A stretch of DNA of 64,000 nucleotides from Pseudomonas sp. HMWF032 (GCF_003060885.1 NZ_QAIG01000006.1:148103-212102); one strand, 5' to 3'. Positions 17,812 to 28,581 are shown, numbered from the stretch's first letter. The notes: generated from the letters alone by a model not told the origin. Numbers and translations: made by a program.

Positions 17812-19818
17812 CTACCCTCTACTCATGCCCGTAAGGCGTGATGACAATGCTTGCATGGCACTGCTGACCTGATCGAGTGCCTGAGCGTCTCGTGCATTTT
17901 CTTCGCTGATACTATGAATACGAACCGCAAGCTCGTTTATTTCCTGAGTAACATGGCTCTGCTGCTGCGCAGCCACGGCGATTTGCTGAGCACGCTGTGA
18001 AATATCATCAAAACTCTGCACTGAACTCGACAACGCCGAAGCTGCGCCCTCTGCTTCAACTACCGCATGCTGAGTACGTGCCTCACCCGCTTGCATGGCC
18101 TGCACTGCCTGACGCGAAGCCTGTTGCAAGGCATTGATCATGTTGCCTATCTCATTGGCGGAAGACTGTGTTTTCCCCGCCAGCGTACGCACTTCATCAG
18201 CCACTACGGCAAAGCCACGCCCTTGCTCGCCAGCACGCGCGGCCTCAATGGCAGCATTCAATGCGAGCAGGTTTGTCTGCTCGGAAATTGCCTTTATTAC
18301 ATCCAGCACTGCACCAACCTGTTGGCTGTCTTTCTCCAACCGGCTGATCACCGAAGCAGCGTCAGCCATCTCCGCCGACAGCGCCTGAATCGCCGCACTA
18401 TTGGAAGCAACTTTCTGCTGCCCCTGCTGCACCACCACCAATGAGCTCTGCGCTGTAGTGGCACAGTCATTGGTATTTTGAGCCACTTCATGAGCGCTGG
18501 ACGACATCTCGGTAATAGCAGCTGCCAGTTGCGTATTTTCTTGCCGCTGCTGCTCCGCGCGGCCGGCCAGCGTACTGCTCAAACCGCCCAGTTGTGCAGC
18601 TTCAGCCTGCAGGTGTTCAGCCTCCTCGGCAATGCGCTGCAGCATGGTACGTAATTGCCCAGCGTAGCGGTTGACCGCATGGCGCAACGCGCCAATTTCA
18701 TCTTCACGCTGCACGATAAGCGCAACATCGCGGCTGGCCGATCCACGGCCCAACGAATCAATCTGAGCGGTGGTCTCCTCCAGTTGGCCAATCAACTTAC
18801 GCCCGGCTAACCAGGCCAACACCAGCACCCCTGCCAATAACGGCAGCAGAAATAGTAGGATTTCCCGGGTTAGCTCATGGGCCAGCCCAGTCACTCGATC
18901 TTGCGGGGTTGCAAGACCTATTACCCAACCGGTATCGGGCATCACGAACAAACTGATACGGCTTGCTTGATCGAGTTGCTCATCATATTGCAGATCCAGG
19001 TTTCGAATGGCCCCTGAGCTGCCACTGGCCAGCGCCTCCTGTACCGGCTTCAGCCAATTATGCTGCTGCACCAGGTCGTCGAATTTGATCATTGCACTGC
19101 CTTTGCCACCGGCCATGTTCGGGAAATGCAGAACGTTGCCTGCCTGATCAAGGGCAAAAGCATAGCCATCAGTCACTTGGCCCTGCTCGGTCAAAAATCG
19201 CGCAAGGTCATCCAGCAGCAGGTCTAAGGTAGCGACACCTGCAAATCGCCCCTCAAGCTGATAAGGCACACTACAAGTGACCATCGGGACACCCGTCACA
19301 GCATCCTGGTAAGCCTCCGACCACAGGCACTCCCCCGCCTTACTGCTGCGCGCGCCGGTATACCAGGCATCATTGTGATAACCGGGACCACTGTCAGCGT
19401 TGTAATCATCGGAATAGGCCAAACGACCATCTGCGCCGCGTGCCCAGAAGAAACTTCGACGTACAACCCCGTCACTGAATGCATTTGGCTCCGGCCAAAC
19501 ACCTCCTCCTGCAATCGCTCTGTCACCTTGACTGTCGATCAAATTCGGCAGGCTATTGAGGTAAAGCGCCTCGTCACGCGGCAGCACCTCTGCAAGATGC
19601 GCCAGGCTGGCCGTCACACCTTCAATGCGCGCCAGTTGCAAAGCAAGTTGACGCACGATGGCGCTACCGGTCTGTTCAATCAACTCGCCACTGGCTGCAA
19701 CAACACGCGGCTGCCCTCGCAACGCCATCACAGCAAAGACGGCAATTGCCGTGAGAATCAGCAGAACGATACACCCAAGGGTCAAACGTTGAGACAGTCG
19801 AACGGGAACTAGGGCCAT
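17812..19818 (-). CDS. Methyl-accepting chemotaxis protein, dCache sensor
   Basis: 668 residues. TM1 lies at about 12-33, a periplasmic double-Cache domain at about 35-315, TM2 at about 319-340, then a HAMP region and a long cytoplasmic signalling helix with the hairpin tip [32 protein letters not shown]. It controls CheA at the pole. The Cache segment [13 protein letters not shown] lacks the full amino-acid-binding motif, so the ligand is unknown. GGAG precedes ATG at 19818, and a sigma-28 promoter lies upstream. Confidence 0.93.
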   Translation of the reverse strand: MALVPVRLSQRLTLGCIVLLILTAIAVFAVMALRGQPRVVAASGELIEQTGSAIVRQLALQLARIEGVTASLAHLAEVLPRDEALYLNSLPNLIDSQGDRAIAGGGVWPEPNAFSDGVVRRSFFWARGADGRLAYSDDYNADSGPGYHNDAWYTGARSSKAGECLWSEAYQDAVTGVPMVTCSVPYQLEGRFAGVATLDLLLDDLARFLTEQGQVTDGYAFALDQAGNVLHFPNMAGGKGSAMIKFDDLVQQHNWLKPVQEALASGSSGAIRNLDLQYDEQLDQASRISLFVMPDTGWVIGLATPQDRVTGLAHELTREILLFLLPLLAGVLVLAWLAGRKLIGQLEETTAQIDSLGRGSASRDVALIVQREDEIGALRHAVNRYAGQLRTMLQRIAEEAEHLQAEAAQLGGLSSTLAGRAEQQRQENTQLAAAITEMSSSAHEVAQNTNDCATTAQSSLVVVQQGQQKVASNSAAIQALSAEMADAASVISRLEKDSQQVGAVLDVIKAISEQTNLLALNAAIEAARAGEQGRGFAVVADEVRTLAGKTQSSANEIGNMINALQQASRQAVQAMQAGEARTQHAVVEAEGAASALSSSVQSFDDISQRAQQIAVAAQQQSHVTQEINELAVRIHSISEENARDAQALDQVSSAMQALSSRLTGMSRG

Positions 19819-20003
19819 GCCATCACTCCTGCTTGTATTAAACGTTACGTAGGGACGACCAGAACTGCTTTTAAACTGCTCCTCATTCCAACAGCAAGAT
19901 CAGGCACCACATCAACCCTGTAGGCAGAACCGTACAAAGGGTGACAAAAATCAGGCAACGTGCTCAATCTTTTATGAAGCGGGCTGCTGCACGGGTTACT
20001 CTC

Positions 20004-20030
20004 CTATCGGCTTGGCTGCGCTTGACTTTA
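20004..20030 (-). promoter_or_regulatory. Flagellar sigma-28 (FliA) promoter of the chemoreceptor
   Basis: On the minus strand, TAAAGTCA (20030-20023), an 11-base spacer and GCCGATAG (20011-20004) match the TAAA...GCCGATAA consensus closely. It lies about 185 bases upstream of the chemoreceptor ATG. The gap 19819-20270 holds no convincing gene; a 61-codon minus frame at 19964-20149 spans the promoter itself and is not supported. Confidence 0.8.
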
Positions 20031-20270
20031 AGCAGGCTCAAGCTTGACGCACATAGAAGGTAATCTGGATGCCATAGGCTAGCGCTGTAAACACTGAGCA
20101 TTAGCTTAGTGACCCTCACGGTTTTATTTGAGCATAGCGAGTATTTCATTTACCCGTGGTATGGGCTTAAAAATCTACCCTTCAAGGCCTCAACCCCAAA
20201 GAGGATGTTTCGAGGCGATTCATCATCAGACCAAGCAGCATGAACTGGGCAGTAGTTGTTGGGGGTAAAG

Positions 20271-21023
20271 GTGAATAGCTGGTTCTTACGAGTCGTACTG
20301 TTGCTGATGTTTTTACCACTGACGTCACAGGCATCCACCTTGAGGTATGCCGTGACCAACGAGAGCTGGGAGCCTTACTGGATTGTTCGCGACGGGCAGG
20401 TAAGTGGCATTCTCAGTGATGTCATGCAGGCTCTCGACGCGCACCTGGACGAGACCTTCGAGGCGGACAGCCCACAACCGCCTCTACGCGCGCAAAAACA
20501 CTTTCAAGAGGCCCTGGTTCTGATTGAGTGTTGCGTCAATATCGCGTGGCGCGCCTCCCCCGAGCAAGCAAAGGTTTCACTCTGGAGTGATCCACTTCTC
20601 AGCGCAGAAGAGGTGATTATTTTTCCTCGGGGACGCCAGTTCGCCTTCACCAGTCTGCAAGACCTGCAAGGGCGCACCATTTCAACAGTGAGAGGCTACG
20701 GTTATGCCGGCAACCAATACTTCACCCGTATAGACAGCCCTAACAGTATTGCCCAAGTCAATAGTGTGGCTTTAGCTCGAACAGAAGCAGGCATCATTGA
20801 TCGTCTTGAACTGGCCTACCTCCTCGTCAGCCACCCAGAAATTCGAGGGCACGCTGTAAGGATTGAACAAGGGCCAGTGGTGAATCGCTCTGAGCTGCGC
20901 ATTCGCCTGCACAGTTCTCGCGCCGATATGCTTAAACCCCTCAATGCAGCTATTGCCCGCATTCGAGCCGATGGAACACTGGCGAAAATCGTACTGCGCT
21001 ATACGCACCCAATTAGGTCATAG
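20271..21023 (+). CDS. Periplasmic solute-binding protein, SBP_bac_3-like
   Basis: 250 residues from GTG at 20271 (MNSWFLRVV), giving a clean signal peptide ending near TSQA; upstream TTG codons in frame are less likely. The mature part, starting TLRYAVTNESWEPYWIV with GILSDVMQAL, matches the amino-acid-binding-protein fold. No permease or ATPase is adjacent, so it may be a stand-alone binding protein or chemoreceptor partner; it is divergent from the dCache chemoreceptor. Ligand unknown. Confidence 0.8.
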   Translation: MNSWFLRVVLLLMFLPLTSQASTLRYAVTNESWEPYWIVRDGQVSGILSDVMQALDAHLDETFEADSPQPPLRAQKHFQEALVLIECCVNIAWRASPEQAKVSLWSDPLLSAEEVIIFPRGRQFAFTSLQDLQGRTISTVRGYGYAGNQYFTRIDSPNSIAQVNSVALARTEAGIIDRLELAYLLVSHPEIRGHAVRIEQGPVVNRSELRIRLHSSRADMLKPLNAAIARIRADGTLAKIVLRYTHPIRS

Positions 21024-21066
21024 ATAGACATAAAAATGCCTACTGAGCATTCAACCGGGCGTGAGA

Positions 21067-22131
21067 CTATTTCAGAACCCCAAGCAGCTTCCATAACCGC
21101 CGTGACTCAGCATCGGCACTGATCAGCTCATCCAGCAGATCACCCAGCGGTTGGTTACCCCATTCAACAGCGCGGCGAATTACGTAAGGAACCGGACTGT
21201 GAGGCTCAGTACGCGCCAGGAAATCAGCAATTAGCGAAAGCTGCCGGTAGGCCTGCTCACGGTTGAGGGGGCCGCCATTAACAACCACCGAAACGCTAAC
21301 ACCATTCGAATCAGCTTCCGTCACATCAGCATCGGCACTCAGATTTGGGGATAAGCCTTGGTCTGCCATGGGAACAAACTCCTCCATCTGCGTGCGGACA
21401 GTTTCCAATGTTTGACGCAATGGTCCAAGGCTGGGTGCCAGGTCCGCCAGCCAATCGTTGCACCATCGATCTAATCGTTCCAATGCCGCCAGAGAAGCTT
21501 GTATAGCTGTGTCTGCCTCAACGAAGCGAGTTGCAGTGGTTTGCTTAAGAGCTGCATGAAGCTTGCGATAGTCTGCGCGAGCCTTCTCCGCAGCGGCTTT
21601 GTCCTGCTTGCTCTCCGTAACCTGTACCTGACGTTGATGTAATTGCAGCCAATCGTGCAGGGTCACAGAATCAAACTCAGCGGCCTCAATGCCGAATAAT
21701 GGAACCTCAGTCATCAAGCTACTGCTGTATTGACGCGTCATCCACTCCAAAGGGAAAACACGCCATGACCGATCCCCTTCCACAGGCTGTGGATGCAGCG
21801 TATCGGGATAGCGCGCGCATAACTCAATAATCAATTCAAGCGCAGAGGCCAGACCTGCCAGCTTATAACGCTGTATCCACGCTTCTCCGAGCCAAACTGC
21901 AATCATCAAGTCTTTACTGCGATCCTTCAGTAAAGCCCCGGCAAGCTTTTCAAGTTCAGCCCAATCGGCGCGCTTAAGATCACTCTGCCAGACACCCGTG
22001 GGCAAACTCGCGTCATCCTCTCTGCGAAGCTCTCGTAAACGATCCCATTCACTTTCGTAACGCAAACTGGGCCCACAATCAGCCTCGCCTGCAATAGGCT
22101 GTAAAAATGGCTCAACGGAAAAAGCTGTCAT
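21067..22131 (-). CDS. tssA: Type VI secretion protein TssA
   Basis: 354 residues. The N-terminal ImpA_N domain is clear (PIAGEADCGPSLRYESEWDRLRELRREDDA, then DRSKDLMIAVWLGEAW), and the C-terminal EPHSPVPYVIRRAVEWGNQPLGDLLDELI is the conserved TssA tail region. TssA primes baseplate and sheath assembly. Its ATG overlaps the tssM stop (ATGA). It is the last gene of the leftward tssJKLMA operon. Confidence 0.92.
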   Translation of the reverse strand: MTAFSVEPFLQPIAGEADCGPSLRYESEWDRLRELRREDDASLPTGVWQSDLKRADWAELEKLAGALLKDRSKDLMIAVWLGEAWIQRYKLAGLASALELIIELCARYPDTLHPQPVEGDRSWRVFPLEWMTRQYSSSLMTEVPLFGIEAAEFDSVTLHDWLQLHQRQVQVTESKQDKAAAEKARADYRKLHAALKQTTATRFVEADTAIQASLAALERLDRWCNDWLADLAPSLGPLRQTLETVRTQMEEFVPMADQGLSPNLSADADVTEADSNGVSVSVVVNGGPLNREQAYRQLSLIADFLARTEPHSPVPYVIRRAVEWGNQPLGDLLDELISADAESRRLWKLLGVLK

Positions 22132-25100
22132 GGCAATACCGCACCGCTAGAAAAGTGGCTGTTTGTAAAAGGCGAACTGGGTGCCACAACCGGTAGCGGC
22201 TGTATCGCAAGAGGCAGCTTACTTCCTTGGCTCAAGAGCGAAAGACGCATAAACATTTGCGCAGACTCATTCGCATCCAACGTTCCCCTTACAGGCACCT
22301 GCAAGGTCAAGGGAAAATCGGTGTAATCCATATTCAGTAGGCGTTGTGGGATCACATGGGTTCGCAGCAGGCGTAATAGTGACCAGGCCCCCTGATACTC
22401 CCAGCCAGCCTCGAGTTCATTCACAGCCATGCTCGGCTGCAGCGGATCACTAGCCGGGCGCTGGTTGCTGTCACGCGCCCACCGGAGAGCCAACTGCAAA
22501 GGATCTCCCACTAGCCAACGCAATCGTTCTCCAGAGTCACCGGGATAGCCAAGCTTCTGGCTTGCGCCGCGAATGGTCCACGCAATAACTTGATCAGCGC
22601 CTCGCTCCTCTTCCCTATCCGTTCGCCAACGAACCTCTAGTTCAACCCCGAGAACGCCCGACTTATCACGGATGAGTAAAGGCCCCAGCCAACTTCTGGC
22701 CTGCTTCATCCTTGAAAGGAAGTCTTGTGCCGCAAGACGGTTATTGGCGGGAACCAATTGCAGCCCTTTTTCAGCCGACTCCACATGGGTGTCGATCAGT
22801 TCCAAAAGATGCTTAACACGGGCAGGATCTGCATCGGAGCTTTCTAAGGAGTAGGCGAAAGGAAAACGCCCTGCCAGGTACTGGTTGAAATAACTCGTCA
22901 GCGTGTCCCAAGATTCAAAAGCACTCTGCAATTGCAATTCATGGCAGCGTGCCAGCGTCTGGTTAAGCAAGCCGTTGGCATAGCGGGAAAAATCACCCTC
23001 GCCTTGTGGCAAGCTGGCAGTCGACAGCACTTGATTACAACTGCTCAGATCAATATCAATCAGGTCACGCGTGACCAATTGCGAAAACAGCGCTGGCGCG
23101 CTGGCAGGATTCTGAGCTTTATACTTAACCATCTCTTCCTGGATAGAAGCCAGCCGCGCAACCTTATCCTGGATGGCCAATGGAAGATTGCGTTGACTGC
23201 GCAGCCAATTCAACTCTTGCACTACAGCGTCGCTGCTATTACTCACCGCAACAAACTGACTATCCAAAAATGACTTCAAATCTTGGACATCTGTTGCACG
23301 ATACAATTGCAGGCCTAGGTTTGGACTCCCATTCCAGTCTGAAACTTCAACTCGTTGCTTAAAGAGCGCAAGCGAGTCAATTGAGCTCAGTGCCGATTCA
23401 ACATTGGCCATGGCCTGCAGTGTCAACTGCATTTGTATGTCACTCGACAGGTCACTTCGACCCAACTCAGTTAGCCCTTGAATGACGTACATGGCTTGCT
23501 CACCGAATGCGCTGGTGTCATGCATACCCGAGTCGTATGTCCGTTCAGATGAACGTGTGAGCGCCGACCAAATAGCCAGAGCCGCAGTATCTCCGGCCGC
23601 CTTAAGCATTCCAGCGCGATAGTCGGGGGATATAAGAGCTAACTCTTTAGCAACGTAATCGCGATAGCTTTGTTGATAAGCCAATGCCTGAGCGATTCGC
23701 TGTTCAGTCATGACAATGGGCGAACCTCGCCTGAGTAAGGCTTCAGGATCACGAAGCGCGACAAGAGCAAAATCACGCTTGAGCAGAGAATCAATGCTGC
23801 GTGATAGATCGCTGATTGACTCTTGTAACATTAAAGTGCCGCCAGCTTGGCGTTGCAGCAAGCTTCCTCGACTTGCAGTGTGCTCAATCCACTGAGTATG
23901 AAAGTCTTGGCGTAATTTTTTAGCTTGCTGATCCAACGCATCCGCCGTTGCAGGGCCTAACAGGCTGCTTTGCCGTACATCCTCCATAAGCGCACGGTAA
24001 CCAGGCGTCAGTTCATCATTGTTACCGTGACTCCATGCAGAGTTGGTCAACACAATCAAATCTTCGAGATAAGCGATATAGGCATTAATCTCTTCGAGTC
24101 GATTGAGCGTGATATCTCGGCCACCCTCCATATCACTTAGGTAGCGTTTTAGGTAGCCAGCAGGTTTAACAAAGTTATCGGCCAGAAAATATTGCGCTAA
24201 CCAATACTTCATCAACCCCTGAAATTGATCGGCAATCTCTACACGCATCGACTCCAGATCAGGTGGAGCCAAGTTCGATGAGCTAAGGTCACGCAGTGTA
24301 CGGTCGTAAAAGGCCCTGTTTCTTAAGCTGGTGGGGTCTAGGTTCAGCCCCAATGAATCGTTACCCAATTGAGCCAGCGGCTCCACCACGCCCTGTTGAC
24401 CAAGTAACAAGCTGTTAAGAAGACGGTTGTCTCGCTCCAATTTCATTACGCTGTTTACCAGCATGCGTGCTTTCACAAAACTTGGCCATTGATCGGGTAT
24501 TGCACCTTCAACATTCGAACGACGGTCGGTAATACGAATGGCCTCAACACGACTCAATTCATCGACTTGAAGTTGCCTGAGCGGCGTAACAACTGACCGT
24601 TTCGCCATGGCGCTGAGTAACCGATCAAGCTGATCATCAATAGAAGTGCCCCACGAAGTAGGGTATACAAGCGATGCGTAATGCCAGCGCGGTGCTTGTT
24701 GCAATAGCAACCAGAAGCTTTGAACGTTGTGTCGTGTGTAGGCCTGATTGCGCTCACTGGAGACAGTACTGATGCTTTGGTGCGTCGCATGGGTCTCTTG
24801 TAACAAGCGACTGAGCACACGTGCATCGGCAAGCCTTTCTTGCCAGACCCAAAGCATCGCCACACCCCATCCGATGCCTATAACTATTGCACTGAGCGCC
24901 ACTGTCTTCTGCCATCGCTGACGTAACTGCAGAATACGCGGCACAGCTTGAGCTAACCCTTGTTCAGCTTGAAAACGCTCGATCCATAGCTGACGGGTAA
25001 ACACGCCACGAAGCCCGCTCTGGTCGACAGCGCTTAGCGGGTCATCCTCTAGAGTTGCACGCGCTCCACTGAGATAGATGCCACGTAAGCGTGGTGCCTC

Positions 25101-25940
25101 ACCTTGAGCATTACCCTGGAAAATGGGTTCTAACAGCATGCGTAGGCTGTTCTTGAGGTCGATCAATTGGTCCGGTAAGCGGTACAGATCCTCATTCAAC
25201 TCGCCACGTAGAGCAGCAGACTCTAAAACAGCCGCTTGCGTGGCCTGGACCAACTGATCCGCTGCATCATCCAGCCAGTAGCTTTGCCAATTGGCATCGA
25301 GTGCATATGGTGATGACCAACCAAACGCCTGATCATGGCTATCTTCTGGCAAAACACTCAGCAACTCCTGAAACCCAGGTAGGGCTTCAAGGCCGCTGAC
25401 AATCACATAAACAGGCAGGCTTAGCCCTAAGCGTTGCAACATCTCAGCAAAGCGGCGGCGCATGACCAAAACATCCGCGGCCAGTTGCTCTTCATCTTGG
25501 AGCTGAGCAAGGGGGATAACCCATATCACGCCATCTAGCGGGCGCTGACCGCGCAACCGCTGCAAAATGCCCAGCAATCTGCGCCAGATGAATGTCGGTG
25601 CCGTGTTGTTGTCGTGGGGGAGAAAGATGCTTTGTGGCACCACCAATACAGCGCCGTCAGGATCAGCCCACCATCGTCCAAACCAGGATGAACGACCTAC
25701 TGGGGACAGCTGCCAATCCGCACAAAGCTGAGTGCCCTCACGAGGATCTCCCAGCAACATAAACCACGGAACCTGGTAACGGGATTCGATACCGTGGTCA
25801 TGCTCCATTTTGCGCACAGCCGCATAAAAACTACGAATTGCAGTACCTGACTGGGTGCGCAGCCACCAGAACAACGCAATTAACAAGACAATTATCAGCA
25901 ATGCGCCGAGTACGTAGAGACCAATCGAGACTGCACTCAT
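22128..25940 (-). CDS. tssM: Type VI secretion membrane-complex protein TssM (IcmF)
   Basis: 1270 residues, a normal length. TM1 lies at about 5-27 and a further membrane segment (VALSAIVIGIGWGVAMLWVW) near residue 350, then a long periplasmic part. TssM forms the channel with TssL and TssJ. The N-terminal cytoplasmic domain, where many TssM proteins carry a Walker A loop, reads LLGDPREGTQL here, without the GKT/S. This copy is therefore unlikely to bind ATP in the classical way. Codon use is less GC-biased than in hcp-clpV. Confidence 0.95.
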   Translation of the reverse strand: MSAVSIGLYVLGALLIIVLLIALFWWLRTQSGTAIRSFYAAVRKMEHDHGIESRYQVPWFMLLGDPREGTQLCADWQLSPVGRSSWFGRWWADPDGAVLVVPQSIFLPHDNNTAPTFIWRRLLGILQRLRGQRPLDGVIWVIPLAQLQDEEQLAADVLVMRRRFAEMLQRLGLSLPVYVIVSGLEALPGFQELLSVLPEDSHDQAFGWSSPYALDANWQSYWLDDAADQLVQATQAAVLESAALRGELNEDLYRLPDQLIDLKNSLRMLLEPIFQGNAQGEAPRLRGIYLSGARATLEDDPLSAVDQSGLRGVFTRQLWIERFQAEQGLAQAVPRILQLRQRWQKTVALSAIVIGIGWGVAMLWVWQERLADARVLSRLLQETHATHQSISTVSSERNQAYTRHNVQSFWLLLQQAPRWHYASLVYPTSWGTSIDDQLDRLLSAMAKRSVVTPLRQLQVDELSRVEAIRITDRRSNVEGAIPDQWPSFVKARMLVNSVMKLERDNRLLNSLLLGQQGVVEPLAQLGNDSLGLNLDPTSLRNRAFYDRTLRDLSSSNLAPPDLESMRVEIADQFQGLMKYWLAQYFLADNFVKPAGYLKRYLSDMEGGRDITLNRLEEINAYIAYLEDLIVLTNSAWSHGNNDELTPGYRALMEDVRQSSLLGPATADALDQQAKKLRQDFHTQWIEHTASRGSLLQRQAGGTLMLQESISDLSRSIDSLLKRDFALVALRDPEALLRRGSPIVMTEQRIAQALAYQQSYRDYVAKELALISPDYRAGMLKAAGDTAALAIWSALTRSSERTYDSGMHDTSAFGEQAMYVIQGLTELGRSDLSSDIQMQLTLQAMANVESALSSIDSLALFKQRVEVSDWNGSPNLGLQLYRATDVQDLKSFLDSQFVAVSNSSDAVVQELNWLRSQRNLPLAIQDKVARLASIQEEMVKYKAQNPASAPALFSQLVTRDLIDIDLSSCNQVLSTASLPQGEGDFSRYANGLLNQTLARCHELQLQSAFESWDTLTSYFNQYLAGRFPFAYSLESSDADPARVKHLLELIDTHVESAEKGLQLVPANNRLAAQDFLSRMKQARSWLGPLLIRDKSGVLGVELEVRWRTDREEERGADQVIAWTIRGASQKLGYPGDSGERLRWLVGDPLQLALRWARDSNQRPASDPLQPSMAVNELEAGWEYQGAWSLLRLLRTHVIPQRLLNMDYTDFPLTLQVPVRGTLDANESAQMFMRLSLLSQGSKLPLAIQPLPVVAPSSPFTNSHFSSGAVLP

Positions 25941-26707
25941 TCGACCGAATTCTCGGTCTGTGGGGCATTGAACAAATAAAGTGCCGGGTCAAGCTCAGAG
26001 CCAATATCAAGCCATAACACATGGCCAGCAAGCGTCAACAACAGCACCAGGCCCATAACGCCGAGCATCAGTCTTAGGCCGTCAGGCAATGCACGTCTAA
26101 ATGGCAAACGCATCGGCGGTGTAATGGCCGGACCTTCCAAACTGGTAATGACCCCAGACATACTTGGTTCATGTTGCCAGGCCAAGGTAAATAAGGCTTG
26201 AAGCCAGCGAGCATGCAGCGCCCGACCACGCTCACTTCGTAAAGCCCCATAAAAACCCAACAACAAACACTGCAAGTAAACGTTGGCAAGATCGCGGGTA
26301 CTGGGTGAGCGATTTTTAAGCAATTCATGAATGGCTTTTGGTACGCGCTCTCCAGCACTACGCGAACCATACAGCCGGGCCTCCAAAGGCCTTGACTGCC
26401 AAGCACCGCGACCTTGCCAATCGTCGAACAGTAAGCGTTCATCAAGCAATGCAACAAAGGCATAGACCATGGCTTTGACTTGGCCGGGCGCGGAAGCCCC
26501 GACGCTGGCAAAGGCGTCACGCCAAAGATGACGAACCGTGCGTGTCGCGAGCTCAGCGGTCAGCTCGACCAACTTCGCTTCATCTGTCGCACTTTCTTTT
26601 ATCGACTCGCGCGCATCGCACCACGTCAACCACGCTTGGCGAAACGCAAGACTTAAAGGCGCTTCACCGAAAGAAGAGGGATAAAGGTTCATGCTCCTTG
26701 CTGACAT
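25937..26707 (-). CDS. tssL: Type VI secretion membrane-complex protein TssL (DotU, short form)
   Basis: 256 residues. A cytoplasmic DotU domain contains the VYAFVALLDERLLFDDWQGRGAW signature, and a single C-terminal membrane anchor lies near 215-237 (LMLGVMGLVLLLTLAGHVLW). There is no OmpA-like peptidoglycan-binding extension, so cell-wall anchoring must be supplied otherwise. ATG at 26707 has AAGGA at 7-base spacing; an internal ATG at 26692 is less well placed. It overlaps tssM by ATGA. Confidence 0.92.
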   Translation of the reverse strand: MSARSMNLYPSSFGEAPLSLAFRQAWLTWCDARESIKESATDEAKLVELTAELATRTVRHLWRDAFASVGASAPGQVKAMVYAFVALLDERLLFDDWQGRGAWQSRPLEARLYGSRSAGERVPKAIHELLKNRSPSTRDLANVYLQCLLLGFYGALRSERGRALHARWLQALFTLAWQHEPSMSGVITSLEGPAITPPMRLPFRRALPDGLRLMLGVMGLVLLLTLAGHVLWLDIGSELDPALYLFNAPQTENSVE

Positions 26708-26734
26708 CTAAGCATCCTTGGCTGACTAGGAGAG

Positions 26735-28060
26735 TCAATCTGAGCTATCTGTAAAAAGAACGACCTGCCAGGGTGCAACCACTCCTGCTTGTGCAGACAC
26801 GACTAAGCAGAGTGGTATCTCAGGATCAAACCACTCGCCCCAAGCTTGGATAACAAATAAATGGGTGTCCTCTCCGAGGCCATAAGAGACTTGCTCTTTG
26901 CGGCTCATGGGTTGATGAGGAAGCCCCGACATTCGTTGCCGGCTCAGCGTCGCAATGTGATTTTCAGACGCAATCACAGCGTGCCCTAACCATTCTTGTG
27001 CGGCTTGTTGACCAAACCCTGCGGACATTCGTAGCCCAATCACCAAACGCTGTCGTCTTGTGGCCGTGTCAGGTAAGTGAATCGAAAAGCCTTGGTTTAT
27101 GGCGATAAAGGACAGGCAACGATAACCAACACGGACATTGTCGAGTATCTGAACAAGCCATTGAATGATCTCGTCGAAGCCTCGTTTTAGTTCAAGAAAA
27201 TCAAGGGGGGCAAATGCCGGCACGCCGCTGGCTAAATCAAGTGCACTCCAGGATCCGGCCATACCGGCCAGTAAGCCGTGGAGACCAAGAGGCGGAGCGA
27301 CTCTCGAATTTAGCAGCGCTTCCACCTCTGGAAGACGAGCCCAAAGAGCGGCAAGTTGGCGGCGAATTTCCTCGACATCGTCAGAGTTATCCGCCAGCTG
27401 CGCCTGACGCAGGCGCCCTGCCAGGAAAATACATTTCTCTCGTCCGCGCGCGCAAAGCTCTGAAATCTCCTGTCCAATCAAAGATTCAGGAAGCACAAGC
27501 GGGCACGGTGGCGTGTAAGGCTGGCGAACAAACCCTCCACCTTCCTTACTGATTTTTAAGAGAGGCAGGCAGACAGAATCGGCACGCTCTGTTTCTGGCA
27601 CCAGGCGCAGATTTGGGTGCCACACAGTAAGAGGTTCCGGGTGCTCCCCGCTGGCAAGATCAGGCATCGCCTCACCGACAACAGATCGCAAACGCCCTTG
27701 CAATGGAAGTATCTGACCACTTCGCGTCAGCGGGCTAACGGCCAGGTATACAGTGACGGTATACCCCTCCGAAGTGGCAACGGATGCACTGATGTCTAAC
27801 TCAAGCTTAGTCCCGCTACCGGGTTCCAGCCTCACAGGCAGCCCGTCAGGCAAAATCGCATCAACATACTGTATACGCACCAAGCCGGCACAGAGCGCGA
27901 CGGGGTCAACATCAAGTTGGCTTACGCCCCAGAACCAAGGATTAGTGGTTTGAGCGAAATGTGCCGCCAACATCTCAGACCGCAAAGCTTGTAACTGAAA
28001 ATGTTGAGGTAATAACTGCATTCCCTCATGCCAGCAAACTGCGTCCGGCAATACCTTCAT
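26735..28060 (-). CDS. tssK: Type VI secretion baseplate protein TssK
   Basis: 441 residues. The N-terminal VCWHEGMQLLPQHFQLQ and later ARGREKCIFLAGRL and GFSIHLP regions are hallmarks of TssK, the adaptor linking the TssFG baseplate wedge to the TssJLM membrane complex. It lies 27 bases upstream of tssL and 53 bases after tssJ. GGGAAGTGGG precedes the ATG. Confidence 0.95.
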   Translation of the reverse strand: MKVLPDAVCWHEGMQLLPQHFQLQALRSEMLAAHFAQTTNPWFWGVSQLDVDPVALCAGLVRIQYVDAILPDGLPVRLEPGSGTKLELDISASVATSEGYTVTVYLAVSPLTRSGQILPLQGRLRSVVGEAMPDLASGEHPEPLTVWHPNLRLVPETERADSVCLPLLKISKEGGGFVRQPYTPPCPLVLPESLIGQEISELCARGREKCIFLAGRLRQAQLADNSDDVEEIRRQLAALWARLPEVEALLNSRVAPPLGLHGLLAGMAGSWSALDLASGVPAFAPLDFLELKRGFDEIIQWLVQILDNVRVGYRCLSFIAINQGFSIHLPDTATRRQRLVIGLRMSAGFGQQAAQEWLGHAVIASENHIATLSRQRMSGLPHQPMSRKEQVSYGLGEDTHLFVIQAWGEWFDPEIPLCLVVSAQAGVVAPWQVVLFTDSSD

Positions 28061-28113
28061 CCCACTTCCCTCAACGTCCGATGTTTAAAAAGCAAGCTCT
28101 TATCCGGTCCAAT

Positions 28114-28581
28114 CTAGCGATTCTGATCAGTCAGAAGTCGCATCTCCCTGCTGTCGAAACGAAGCCAGACTCTACCCGACTCATTGAGGCGCAAACGGTG
28201 CGCACCTGGAGTGTTATAGCCGGCAAACACTAAAAGTCCAGAAGCCTTATCCCCTGAAAAAGGGAATTCCCGAACATCACGAAACTGTCCCGGCACAAGC
28301 TCTAGACTCCAGACTGAGAATAGCTGCCGGTAATCGCGTTGGTACTGTTCACGCTCTGAAAACCATTGGCTCGCGGTGATGCCTGAAAGCAGCTTAAGCA
28401 AAGCAGGGTCTCGTATGGCAACAAAATCGACGGCGATTGGCGTGTCGTTATTGGCACGCTCAGCAACGTCTAATGTGAGGCTACTGAGGCCCACTCTCTC
28501 CGACCGAAAAGAGCAGCCACCCAGCAGCATCAAGCCGAACAGAAGCGCCAGTAGCGTTGGTGTCAAACGTCCTTGTGTCAT
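28114..28581 (-). CDS. tssJ: Type VI secretion outer-membrane lipoprotein TssJ
   Basis: 155 residues. A signal peptide ends in the lipobox LLGGC (Cys near 23), followed by a small beta-sandwich domain with the LVFAGYNTPGAHRLRL segment. TssJ anchors TssM to the outer membrane. It is the first gene of the leftward operon, divergent from tssB across 208 bases (28582-28789), in which I found no consensus sigma-54 or clear operator site. Confidence 0.9.
   Translation of the reverse strand: MTQGRLTPTLLALLFGLMLLGGCSFRSERVGLSSLTLDVAERANNDTPIAVDFVAIRDPALLKLLSGITASQWFSEREQYQRDYRQLFSVWSLELVPGQFRDVREFPFSGDKASGLLVFAGYNTPGAHRLRLNESGRVWLRFDSREMRLLTDQNR

Noticed and set aside
19964..20149. 61-codon minus frame upstream of the chemoreceptor
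   Set aside because: It spans the sigma-28 promoter, has no family resemblance and no good ribosome binding site.
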